This document shows positions 23,273 through 31,140 of a DNA stretch of 37,347 nt, in pieces. Numbering within the stretch: position 1 is the stretch's first letter; each line of letters starts with the position of its first letter. This DNA is from Acidobacteria bacterium 28-9 (lineage in GTDB: Bacteria; Acidobacteriota; Blastocatellia; Pyrinomonadales; Pyrinomonadaceae), in assembly GCA_002050355.1 (NCBI GenBank), contig MWYY01000001.1:1-37347 (forward strand). Direction: 5' to 3'. Under the pieces are notes generated by a model, which saw nothing but the letters and a program-made list of their open reading frames with translations, did no database searches and was not told the DNA's origin. Made by a program: the position numbers and the translations under genes.

Positions 23273-25735
23273 ATGAGTATTGCCGAAGGCGCACATCTCG
23301 GGCGTTATAAAATTCATTCTGCAATCGGCGCGGGCGGGATGGGCGAAGTATTCCTTGCCGAAGATACAGAATTAGAACGTCTCGTTGCGTTGAAAGTCTT
23401 GCCAGCAGATTTGGCAAATGACGCTGAAAGAATGCGCCGATTTGTTCAAGAGGCGAAATCTGCTTCTGCACTCAATCATCCGAATATCATCACCATTCAC
23501 GAAATCGGTAAAACAGACGACACACATTTCATTGCTACTGAATACATAGAAGGTGAAACTCTCCACGAACGATTAAAGAGTGAGCCGATAAGTCTCAAAT
23601 CTGTTCTTGACGTTACCATTCAAGTAGCATCTGCTTTAGACGCAGCACATCGAGCAGGAATAGTTCACCGAGATATAAAGCCCGAAAACGTAATGATTCG
23701 CCCAGATGGATTTGTAAAGATTCTTGATTTTGGAATTGCTAAATTAATTGAGAAAAGAAATGAACCAGTAGAGGCAGAAGCAGCAACGGTAATTAATGCA
23801 AGAACTCAGGATGGAATGATAATCGGGACAACTGCTTATATGTCGCCCGAACAAGCGCGAGGTAAGGACATAGATGCCCGAAGCGATATTTTTAGTTTCG
23901 GAGTTGTGCTTTACGAAATGTTGGCAGGTAAACCGCCATTTGAAGGCGAGAATGCAATGGATGTTATCGGCTCTATTCTTAATAAAGAGCCTATCCCTTT
24001 GAGTCAACTTACTCCTGATATTCCAAGCCAACTACAGCATACCGTTGAAAAGAGTTTGCGAAAAGACCGTGAAGAGCGTTATCAAACAGCGAAAGACTTG
24101 CTCATTGATTTGAAAGACATAAAACAGGATTTGGAGTTTCAAAGTCAATTAGAACGAACCGCATCACCGAATCGAGAAGAATTAAAGACACAAACCTTTA
24201 ATGCGACGACAGCCGATGCAATACATACAACTTCAAGCGCTGAATATGTCGTCAGTGAAATCAAACGCAATAAAAGAGGTTTCGCTATCGGCTTGATTGT
24301 TCTAATTCTCGCGTCAGTGGGTTTGGGTTATTGGTATTTCGCAGTGTATTCAACCAAACAAATCGATTCAATAGCTGTTTTGCCGTTTGTTAATGAAAGC
24401 GGCAGCACTGATGTCGAATATCTTTCGGACGGAATGACCGAATCGTTGATTAGCAGTTTGTCGCAATTGCCGAAACTCAGCGTAAAGGCGCGAAATTCGG
24501 TTTTTCGTTACAAAGGAAAAGACACAAGCCCGCAGCAAATCGGCAATGAATTAAACGTGCGGGCGATTTTGACCGGAAGAGTTGTTCAGCGAGGCGATGA
24601 TTTGACGCTTTACTTATCATTGATTGATTCAAAAACTGAAAATCAGATTTGGGGTAAGCAATACAATCGAAAACTAACCAATCTCGTCGTGCTGCAAACG
24701 GAGATTGCGCGAGATGTTTCTGATAATTTAAGAACCAAATTGTCGGGCGCTGACGAGAAGAAATTGGCAAAAAACTACACCGAAAATGTTGAAGCCTACC
24801 AGCTTTATCTAAAGGGTCGTTTCCATTGGAACAGATTCACCGGAGATGGTTTGAAAAAGGCGGCTGACTATTTTCAACAGGCGATTGAAATAGATAACAA
24901 CTATGCTCTCGCCTACAGCGGACTGGCAGATTCCTATAATGTTCTTGGAAGCAACGGACATATCCCCACGAAGGAAGCCATGCCAAAAGTGAAAAGTGCT
25001 GCCGCGAAAGCAGTAGCACTGGATAACCAACTTCCGCAGGCACACTTGTCGCTCGGCGCTTTCAAATATTTTTATGAATGGGATTTAAACGGAGCTGAAG
25101 CGGAATTCAAGCGCGCGACAGAGCTTGATCCCGGCTATGCTGTTCCTCATCAATTATACGGTTACTTACTAAGATCGCGCGGTGAGTTTGACGCAGCATT
25201 GGCGGAACTCAGAAAAGCTCAGGAATTAGACCCGCTTTCGATTCTTATTAACGGGGATATGGGCGAGACGCTGCGGTTTGCCGGTCGGACGGCGGAAGCG
25301 ATTGAAGCAAATAAGAAAGCGCTTGAGATGGATCCGAACTTTGCTGATGCCCATTATACCCTCGCGCTCGCATACGCCCAGCATGGAATGCACAAGGAAG
25401 CGGTTGCCGCGATAAACCGTGCAATCGAGCTTTCGAACGGCAATACACACATAAAAGCCGCACTCGGTTTGATATATGCGATGGCAGGAAAAAAAGCTGA
25501 AGCCTACAAGGTGATAGATGAGTTGCTGTCGCAACAACGCCACGTCTTGCCTCTTGATATAGCAATGATATATGCGTATTTAGGTGAAAATGACAAAGCC
25601 TTCATCTGGCTTGAAAAGGCATACGATGAACGCGCTGGTTGGCTGATAGAACTTAAAGTGGAACCTGCGTGGGGAAAAATTCGTTCTGATTCGCGCTTTC
25701 AGGATTTAATGCGGCGAATAGGACTGCCGCAATAA
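23273..25735 (+). CDS. Kinase 8: receptor Ser/Thr kinase with TolB-like and TPR domains
   Basis: An 820-residue protein starting at ATG 23273, 2 bp after the kinase 7 stop; the TTG at 23246 inside kinase 7 is rejected because it adds non-conserved residues. Kinase domain: GAGGMGEV (19-26), Lys41, HRDIKPEN with Asp134, DFGIAKL from Asp152, GTTAYMSPEQARG. The linker carries TTSSAEYVVSEIKRNK. The membrane span at about 337-356 leads to a TolB-like domain (IDSIAVLPFVNESGS), TPRs from about 508 (YQLYLKGRFHWNRFT), and C-terminus SDSRFQDLMRRIGLPQ. The kinase core resembles kinase 6 while the linker resembles kinases 1 and 9, one of several mosaic relations in the array. Confidence 0.93.
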   Translation: MSIAEGAHLGRYKIHSAIGAGGMGEVFLAEDTELERLVALKVLPADLANDAERMRRFVQEAKSASALNHPNIITIHEIGKTDDTHFIATEYIEGETLHERLKSEPISLKSVLDVTIQVASALDAAHRAGIVHRDIKPENVMIRPDGFVKILDFGIAKLIEKRNEPVEAEAATVINARTQDGMIIGTTAYMSPEQARGKDIDARSDIFSFGVVLYEMLAGKPPFEGENAMDVIGSILNKEPIPLSQLTPDIPSQLQHTVEKSLRKDREERYQTAKDLLIDLKDIKQDLEFQSQLERTASPNREELKTQTFNATTADAIHTTSSAEYVVSEIKRNKRGFAIGLIVLILASVGLGYWYFAVYSTKQIDSIAVLPFVNESGSTDVEYLSDGMTESLISSLSQLPKLSVKARNSVFRYKGKDTSPQQIGNELNVRAILTGRVVQRGDDLTLYLSLIDSKTENQIWGKQYNRKLTNLVVLQTEIARDVSDNLRTKLSGADEKKLAKNYTENVEAYQLYLKGRFHWNRFTGDGLKKAADYFQQAIEIDNNYALAYSGLADSYNVLGSNGHIPTKEAMPKVKSAAAKAVALDNQLPQAHLSLGAFKYFYEWDLNGAEAEFKRATELDPGYAVPHQLYGYLLRSRGEFDAALAELRKAQELDPLSILINGDMGETLRFAGRTAEAIEANKKALEMDPNFADAHYTLALAYAQHGMHKEAVAAINRAIELSNGNTHIKAALGLIYAMAGKKAEAYKVIDELLSQQRHVLPLDIAMIYAYLGENDKAFIWLEKAYDERAGWLIELKVEPAWGKIRSDSRFQDLMRRIGLPQ

Positions 25736-25744
25736 GCAATTAAA

Positions 25745-28210
25745 ATGGACAAAACGCTTGATACAGATTCAAATATTTCGCATTACCGCATCGCCAGAAA
25801 AATCGGGGCGGGCGGAATGGGCGAGGTTTATCTGGCAACCGACAACCAGCTTGAACGCTCTGTTGCGCTCAAAGTTTTGCCTGCCGAATTTTGTTGTGAT
25901 GCCGATAGAGTACGGCGTTTCAAACAAGAAGCCCGAGCCGCGTCTGCACTTAATCACCCTAATATCATCACGATTCATGAAATAGGCGAAGTGGATGACC
26001 GTCTGTTTATCGCCACAGAATTTATAGAAGGCGAAACCTTACGCGAAAAAATCAAGAAAAACGAATTAGACGTTTATGAATCCGTCAGAATTGCCGAACA
26101 AGTTGCCGCGGCATTGTCGGTTGCGCACCAAACGCACATTATTCACCGCGACATCAAGCCGGAAAACATTATGATTCGGCGCGACGGTTACGCAAAAATT
26201 CTCGATTTCGGACTGGCTAAACTGATTGATAGAAACCCGGAAAAGCCTGATGCAGAAGCAGAGACACTCGCTCAGGTTAATACACAAGCAGGAATGATTC
26301 TCGGAACAGCTGCCTATATGTCGCCCGAACAAGCGCGCGGAAAAGATACAGATACAAGAACGGATATCTGGAGTTTAGGCGTTTGTTTATATGAAATGCT
26401 GGCGGGGCGGCATCCTTTTCAAGGCGAAACAATCAGCGATGCGATTGCCTCGATTCTGACAAAAGAGCCTGTCGCGCTTGATGAAAACTTGCCGGTTGAA
26501 TTGCAGCGAATCGTCAGAAAGACATTGCAAAAGGACGCCGGAAAACGATATCAAACTGCAAAAGATTTGCTGATTGATTTGGAAGAAGTAAAAGAAGAAT
26601 TGAAGTTTCAAAGCAAATTAGAACGAACTGCACCACCGAATCGAGAAGAATCGAAGACACAAATTCTTAACGCCACAACAACAGATGTAGCTCATACAAC
26701 ATCAAGTGCCGAATATGTTGCTAATGAAATCAAAAACCATAAATCTACTTCTATCACTGTATTGATGATTTTATTGTTGGCAATTGGTGGATTAGGTTAC
26801 TGGTTTTTCGCTCAGCGTTCAACAAAACAAATCGAGTCAATTGCCGTAATGCCTTTTGTAAATGAAAGTGGAAACATTGAAAACGAATATCTATCTGACG
26901 GAATGACTGAATCTCTCATCACCAGTTTATCCCAACTTCCGAAACTTTCAGTTAAGGCTCGCAATTCCGTATTTCGATACAAAGGCAAAGAAGTTGAGGC
27001 GCGAAAAGTCGGCGCAGAATTATCTGTTCAAGCAATTTTGTTAGGGCGCGTTGTGCAGCGCGGACAGGATTTAACCTTATACGTCGAATTGATTGACGCG
27101 GCAACTGAAAATGTTTTATGGAAGGCTGACTACAAACGTTCAATGAGCAACCTAGTTTTACTTCAAAGCGATATTGCAAAAGATGTATCCAATAAATTAA
27201 AAACTAAACTTTCGGGCGTGGATGAAGAGCAAGTTACGAAAACATATACCGAAAACACGGAAGCTTATCAGCTTTATCTCAAAGGACGCTACCACGCTTA
27301 CAAAACAACACGGGCAGACTACCAAACAAGCATCTCATATTTCCAACAAGCGATTGAAATTGACCCCAACTACGCGCTCCCTTACGTAGGACTCGCAGAC
27401 GCATACCGCTCGCTTTCACTTGCGGGTGAATTACCTGCGACGGAAGTTATGCCGAAAGCAAAAGTGGCGGCACAAAAGGCACTCGAAATTGATGATTCGC
27501 TTGCCGAAGCTCATGCCCACCTCGGTTTCATCATATTTTGGTACGATTGGGATTGGAACACAGCCGAAAACCAATACAAACGAGCTTTAGAGCTTAATAC
27601 GAACAGTGCAGATGCTCACCTGTTTTACGCACATTTACTCTCAAACATAGGACGGCACACAGAAGCGCTTGCCGAAGCAAAACGTGCCATAGAACTTGAC
27701 CCGCTTAATTTGAGAACCAACGCGCTCAAAGGGCAATTTCTGATTCACGCTGGTCGAACCGATGAAGCATTAACCCAATTGCAGAAAACTCTTGAACTCG
27801 AACCGAATTATTGGCTCGCTCGCAACTTTGCTGCAAGTGCTTATATTGAGAAAGGAATGTACACAGAAGCTGTTGCCGAAGCCCGTAAGGCTAGAGAACT
27901 TTATGGCTTTAGTACCCATCCTGTAGCATTCTTCGGTTATGCTTTGGCGAAATCGGGCAAACGAGCGGAAGCGCGAGCTGTATTAGAAGAATTATTGAAA
28001 TTATCAACCACGCATTACGTTTCACCTTACAGTATTGCGTTGATTTACAACGGCTTGGACGAACGCGATGAAACGCTTGCGTGGCTGGAGCGCGGTATTG
28101 AGAAACGCGAGCCGAGAGTTGCTTTTCTGAAAGTCGAGCCGAAGTGGAATAATTTGCGCTCAGACCCGCGCTTTCAAGATTTGCTGCGACGCGTCGGTTT
28201 CACGCCGTAA
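25745..28210 (+). CDS. Kinase 9: receptor Ser/Thr kinase with TolB-like and TPR domains
   Basis: The last gene of the array, 821 residues, 9 bp after kinase 8. Kinase domain: GAGGMGEV (21-28), Lys43, HRDIKPEN with Asp136, DFG Asp154, GTAAYMSPEQARG. The N-terminus (ISHYRIARKIG) recalls kinase 2, the N-lobe segment LPAEFCCDA recalls kinase 5, and the linker (KTQILNATTTDVAHTTSSAEY) is nearly that of kinase 1. The membrane span at about 336-356 is followed by a TolB-like domain (IESIAVMPFVNESGN) and TPRs from about 507, where HAYKTT replaces the usual HWNKRT. The C-terminus is SDPRFQDLLRRVGFTP. No terminator is visible immediately after the stop. Confidence 0.93.
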   Translation: MDKTLDTDSNISHYRIARKIGAGGMGEVYLATDNQLERSVALKVLPAEFCCDADRVRRFKQEARAASALNHPNIITIHEIGEVDDRLFIATEFIEGETLREKIKKNELDVYESVRIAEQVAAALSVAHQTHIIHRDIKPENIMIRRDGYAKILDFGLAKLIDRNPEKPDAEAETLAQVNTQAGMILGTAAYMSPEQARGKDTDTRTDIWSLGVCLYEMLAGRHPFQGETISDAIASILTKEPVALDENLPVELQRIVRKTLQKDAGKRYQTAKDLLIDLEEVKEELKFQSKLERTAPPNREESKTQILNATTTDVAHTTSSAEYVANEIKNHKSTSITVLMILLLAIGGLGYWFFAQRSTKQIESIAVMPFVNESGNIENEYLSDGMTESLITSLSQLPKLSVKARNSVFRYKGKEVEARKVGAELSVQAILLGRVVQRGQDLTLYVELIDAATENVLWKADYKRSMSNLVLLQSDIAKDVSNKLKTKLSGVDEEQVTKTYTENTEAYQLYLKGRYHAYKTTRADYQTSISYFQQAIEIDPNYALPYVGLADAYRSLSLAGELPATEVMPKAKVAAQKALEIDDSLAEAHAHLGFIIFWYDWDWNTAENQYKRALELNTNSADAHLFYAHLLSNIGRHTEALAEAKRAIELDPLNLRTNALKGQFLIHAGRTDEALTQLQKTLELEPNYWLARNFAASAYIEKGMYTEAVAEARKARELYGFSTHPVAFFGYALAKSGKRAEARAVLEELLKLSTTHYVSPYSIALIYNGLDERDETLAWLERGIEKREPRVAFLKVEPKWNNLRSDPRFQDLLRRVGFTP

Positions 28211-28404
28211 GCAGCTTGATAAGAGTGAAGACATCTAATTTGGAATGCCGTTGTTGTCAATAGTTGTTTGCTCAAGCGGAAAGATTTAGATGAAATGCTG
28301 AATAAAGTTGCAGTAAGTGTAAAACAATAACACCCTTGCTTACCATCTGGCTTGATTGTTGTATGGTGTAGCTAGGGCTCGTTTTCGAAAAGGAGAATAA
28401 AGTT
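28211..28404 (+). other. Leader region before the selenoprotein, with a short orphan frame
   Basis: A frame ending with TAA at 28328-28330 reads VVVNSCLLKRKDLDEMLNKV and a few more residues, which looks like the C-terminus of a decayed gene, but I cannot place it. No clear terminator for the kinase array is present. A weak TATGGT at 28362-28367 has only a poorly spaced TTGCTT (28336-28341) as partner, so a promoter here is possible but unproven. Confidence 0.3.
28391..28395 (+). promoter_or_regulatory. Shine-Dalgarno that fixes the selenoprotein start
   Basis: AAAAGGAG immediately upstream, with AGGAG at 28391-28395 and 9 nt to the ATG at 28405. It is one of the best ribosome sites in the window. 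It makes sense only if translation starts before the in-frame TGA at 28438. Confidence 0.8.
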
Positions 28405-28638
28405 ATGAAAAAAGTATCAATTCATTACTGTGCGGTTTGACCCATCAAGCAATTGATGGCTTCCCGTGTGGCAGCCCAACTGAATAAAGAAAACAATATA
28501 GAGGTCGAAACCGTTAGAGGCGGACTTGGCGAGTTCAGTGTTTATATTGACGAGCGGAAGGTTATTGACACAAACCGCTTTTGGTATCCGACTACAAATA
28601 AGGTTGTAAAGAAGATACAAACACTCCTTGCAGAATAA
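28405..28638 (+). CDS. SelW/Rdx-family selenoprotein with in-frame TGA (Sec12)
   Basis: Reading TGA at 28438-28440 as selenocysteine gives a 77-residue protein starting MKKVSIHYCAVU. The CxxU redox motif (Cys9, Sec12) directly follows the first beta strand, exactly where SelW-like Rdx proteins carry CxxU or CxxC. The downstream part fits the thioredoxin-like Rdx fold: an amphipathic helix (ASRVAAQLNKENN), a strand (IEVETVRGG), then the diagnostic GEFSVYIDERKV hairpin and a C-terminal helix ending KKIQTLLAE. Length is usual for the family (about 75-95). These proteins are thought to be thiol or selenol oxidoreductases in redox defence. A conventional gene finder would call only a truncated frame from TTG 28453. 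The SelA/B/C/D machinery is not in this window, so a nonsense mutation in a CxxC protein remains the main alternative. Confidence 0.8.
28441..28476 (+). promoter_or_regulatory. Candidate bacterial SECIS hairpin(s) after the TGA
   Basis: Two overlapping hairpins follow the TGA. The first is a perfect 7-bp stem CCATCAA/TTGATGG with loop GCAA (28442-28459). The second (28458-28476) pairs GGCT with AGCC, has a T-C mismatch, then CC with GG, and exposes loop CGTGT beginning 25 nt after the TGA with G as its second base. The second fits the general bacterial rule of a small G-containing apical loop some 16-37 nt downstream of UGA. Both lie in coding sequence, as bacterial SECIS elements do. Confidence 0.55.
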
Positions 28639-28656
28639 TCTGTTTACCGTCGCAAT

Positions 28657-28726
28657 GCGCTGAACAAATCATTGGACGTGAGGGCGAAACATGTTTCGCC
28701 CTCACGTCATCTCAAGCGTTATATGC
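28657..28726 (+). repeat. attC-like palindromic element, complete
   Basis: A perfect 16-bp palindrome (28675-28690 with 28693-28708, loop AT) is framed by GCTGAAC-AAATCATTG on the left and ATCTCAAGC-GTTATATGC on the right. The ends resemble the R'' (RYYYAAC) and R' (GTTRRRY) boxes of integron attC sites, and CTCAAGCGTTA is also found in cassette recombination sites. The R'' and R' boxes deviate at one position each. There is no T-run, so it is not a normal terminator. It lies 18 bp after the selenoprotein gene, as an attC follows a cassette gene. No integron integrase is in the window. Confidence 0.6.
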
Positions 28727-28899
28727 TTTCGATTACCTGCCGACCTGATATAATTTCTTAGGAAATGGTGAAATAGCACTGCCAAAAAACTTTGAAAATA
28801 TCGATGCTTGTTAACCTTACTGTAACCACAAGCGTTATAAGAACAAGTTAGTTAATTTAAATCTGCCGGTTTAATACAATTTCACACAAAGGATAATAA

Positions 28900-30516
28900 A
28901 TGTTATTGATAAAAAATTCAGCCATCTTGAGTGGTCGGCGGCTTCAACAGATTCTGGTAACAATTTGTTTATTGCTGCTTTTTTTCCACACACACTCCAG
29001 CATCTTTTCGCAGACGGCGAAAAATCAAGATGCAGATAATTTAACTGTTGCAAAAGTTTTGTCTAATGTTCGCAAAGCGGTAAATTACGACGAGTTGAAA
29101 AAGTTAAAGCGCGGCTTTGTGCTTGAGGAATTCCAAACGAAGCCGGACGAATCAAGCGGCAGAATTTTAACCTTCGGTTCTTCGGGCGAGTTTCGGGAAG
29201 ATTTGATTCCGCGAGGCGACAGACCTTTCGGGTTTGATGGAAAGTATGCTTGGCAGCCTGACCGCACGGGCTTTCCAACGCCGGTGGCGCAACGCCTGCG
29301 TGAAAAACTTCTTATTCCAGCGTGGGTGAGAAGCGGGTGGTGGCTCGACAAAAATTCGCCCGTAAATTATTCGATTCTTCCTGAAGAAACAAATGAAAAG
29401 CAGGTTGCGCTTTCAATGAAACTGGAGCGCGGATTAGTCGAAGCGAAAATCTTTATTGACCGTCAGAATTGGTTGCCGAAAACTTTGGCAGTCGAATACG
29501 AGCGAGGTCTTTACACGCTCACGTTTAGCGATTATCAGGAAACGCTCGGCATTCGATTTCCACAGCGCACTTTTGTTAATTACCGCGGCTCTGATTCCGA
29601 ATTTAAAGTCAAATCAATCACGGAGATACCGAGAAACGCCGATAATCCATTTAAATCTCCCGCTCCACCCGACGATACGATTTTCGACAACAATCTTCCG
29701 GCGGAATTAAAAGTCGCGCAAGGCGTTCCTTTTTCCGAATTATCACCCGGTCATTTCTATGTGCGTCCAACGGTTGACAGCGTAGATTTGGGCTGGTTTC
29801 ATTTCGATTCCGGTTCGGACGCGATGCATATTGACACGAAATTCGCCGACGAACTGAAAATGCCGATTTTGGGAAAATCGCAATCAAGAGGGGCGGACGG
29901 CAAAGTTCAAGAGGTGACGATTCGGCAAGGAAAGACTTTTCAACTCGGCAGAATCATTTACAAAAATCCGATTTTTTTGGCGATGGATTTGTCAGAGAGA
30001 AACGCACCGCCCGGAGAAAAACGTGCGGGATTAGTCGGCTACCCGCTTTTTGCCCGCGCCGTTTTAGAAGTTGCCGAAGGCGGCAAGCATATCCGGTTGT
30101 ATGACCCGAAAAATTACAAACTCAGCACAGGCAAATGGCAAGAGCTTTCCTACATTGATTTAACGCCCGCCGTCGTGTGCCGCTTTGAAGGCAATCGAAC
30201 AGGACTTTTCCAACTCGATACGGGCTACACCGGAACGGTTACTTTTTACGATAAATTTATCGCTGAACAAAAACTGCTTGAAGGGCGCCAAATCAAAGAC
30301 GAAACCGGCATCGGCGCGGGCGGAACGTATAAACTCGTTGCGGGTAAAATAGATTGGTTTGAACTTGCCGGATACAGATTCAAAAATCCACGGGCAGGTT
30401 TTAGAGTTTCCGGCTTCAGTCGAGAAGGTGGTGCGGGAGTTGTCGGGCGCGAATTTTTGTCGGTCTTTACGGTAGTGTTTAATTACCCTGAAAGAAACGT
30501 TGCTTTTCTTCGATAG
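28900..30516 (+). CDS. Secreted two-lobed retropepsin-like aspartic protease homologue
   Basis: A 538-residue protein with good ribosome site AAAGGA 6 nt before ATG 28900. Residues about 15-38 (QILVTICLLLLFFHTHSSIFS) form a signal peptide or anchor, so it acts outside the cytoplasm. Residues 50-260 hold an outer-membrane-lipoprotein-sorting-like beta region (LKRGFVLEEFQTK, GKYAWQPD) often found before such peptidases. The C-terminal half contains two aspartic-protease lobes: FHFDSGSDAMHIDTKF (Asp303, DSG) and FQLDTGYTGTVTFYDKF (Asp440, DTG), each followed by a hydrophobic strand and, in lobe 2, GVVGREFLSVF. This matches clan AA proteins with paired lobes. Both catalytic Asp are kept, so activity is possible; the substrate is unknown. 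It lies between attC-like elements. Confidence 0.8.
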   Translation: MLLIKNSAILSGRRLQQILVTICLLLLFFHTHSSIFSQTAKNQDADNLTVAKVLSNVRKAVNYDELKKLKRGFVLEEFQTKPDESSGRILTFGSSGEFREDLIPRGDRPFGFDGKYAWQPDRTGFPTPVAQRLREKLLIPAWVRSGWWLDKNSPVNYSILPEETNEKQVALSMKLERGLVEAKIFIDRQNWLPKTLAVEYERGLYTLTFSDYQETLGIRFPQRTFVNYRGSDSEFKVKSITEIPRNADNPFKSPAPPDDTIFDNNLPAELKVAQGVPFSELSPGHFYVRPTVDSVDLGWFHFDSGSDAMHIDTKFADELKMPILGKSQSRGADGKVQEVTIRQGKTFQLGRIIYKNPIFLAMDLSERNAPPGEKRAGLVGYPLFARAVLEVAEGGKHIRLYDPKNYKLSTGKWQELSYIDLTPAVVCRFEGNRTGLFQLDTGYTGTVTFYDKFIAEQKLLEGRQIKDETGIGAGGTYKLVAGKIDWFELAGYRFKNPRAGFRVSGFSREGGAGVVGREFLSVFTVVFNYPERNVAFLR

Positions 30517-30518
30517 AC

Positions 30519-30540
30519 GCATATAACTCAATTGTTGGGC
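30519..30540 (-). repeat. Collapsed attC-like element in reverse orientation
   Basis: Read on the minus strand, the 22 bp are GCCCAAC-AATTGA-GTTATATGC. These are the left end of the element at 31141 and the right end of the element at 28718 brought together with the palindromic core missing. It sits between the protease and P-loop genes. Confidence 0.45.
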
Positions 30541-30570
30541 AGATTCTTGTAATTTTGGTAAGTTACACGG

Positions 30571-31089
30571 ATGAGAGAAATACCTTCGCTAGATTTGCTT
30601 GTAATTGCTGGTGCGCCCGGAAGCGGTAAAACAACCGTGAGCGACCTCTTATACGCAACTTTGCAATCGCCTTATATTGATCTTGGCGACGTGCGAAATT
30701 TTCATCTCGACTCGCAGTGGAGTAACCAAAGTCCGCAAGAAGAACAAATGTCGTTCGAGAACTTTGTTTACATTCTCAATAACTACATTCGTTACGGCTA
30801 CAAAAATGTTATCTTAAACGACTTGAAAGATTTCAGGGTGAAGCAAATACCGGAATTGTTTGCCGAACACAAATATCTGATTGCTAGTCTGGTTATCGAA
30901 AGCGACGACGAGTTGGCAACACGAATTAGGAATCGAAACAGCGGATTTACAAATGTAGAACTCGCTCTGACGTGGAACAAAGAAATACAGCAGCGTCCGC
31001 TTCTCGCGGGCGAATATCGGATTGACAATATGCGTAACAATCCGCAACAGACGGTTGATATAATTTTACAGATTGCACAGAAAGTTTAA
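30571..31089 (+). CDS. P-loop NTPase of the AAA_33/small-molecule-kinase type
   Basis: A 172-residue cytoplasmic protein with Walker A GAPGSGKT (14-21) right after a hydrophobic strand (LDLLVIA). Then comes a D-L-G-D switch segment (YIDLGDVRNFHLD) and a strand-like LIASLVIES followed by an Arg-rich lid (TRIRNRNSG), as in shikimate-, gluconate- or cytidylate-type kinases. It probably phosphorylates a small molecule or nucleotide-like substrate; nothing in the sequence shows which. The ATG at 30571 has only a weak ribosome site. It stands alone between two attC-like sequences, about 50 bp before the half-element broken by the IS, consistent with a mobile cassette gene. Confidence 0.7.
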   Translation: MREIPSLDLLVIAGAPGSGKTTVSDLLYATLQSPYIDLGDVRNFHLDSQWSNQSPQEEQMSFENFVYILNNYIRYGYKNVILNDLKDFRVKQIPELFAEHKYLIASLVIESDDELATRIRNRNSGFTNVELALTWNKEIQQRPLLAGEYRIDNMRNNPQQTVDIILQIAQKV

Positions 31090-31119
31090 ATACTCGTTTG
31101 CAAATCTCTTTTATGAAAT

Positions 31120-31140
31120 GGTGCGTGGTGGTCACGCACC
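31120..31140 (+). other. Hairpin abutting the interrupted attC-like element
   Basis: GGTGCGTG (31120-31127) pairs perfectly with CACGCACC (31133-31140) over a GTGGT loop. No T-run follows, so it is not a standard intrinsic terminator. It ends exactly where the attC-like GCCCAAC begins, 30 bp after the P-loop gene. Confidence 0.45.

Noticed and set aside
3999..28210. Kinase array as a polyketide- or toxin-type assembly or a phage defence island
   Set aside because: Every gene has the same kinase-span-sensor layout with no effector, nuclease or toxin gene between them, so a signalling array is the simplest reading.
28441..28459. The hairpin after codon 12 as a terminator or attenuator that ends a 11-residue peptide
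   Set aside because: No T-run follows and the frame continues with family-specific sequence, so a coding role with TGA read-through fits better.
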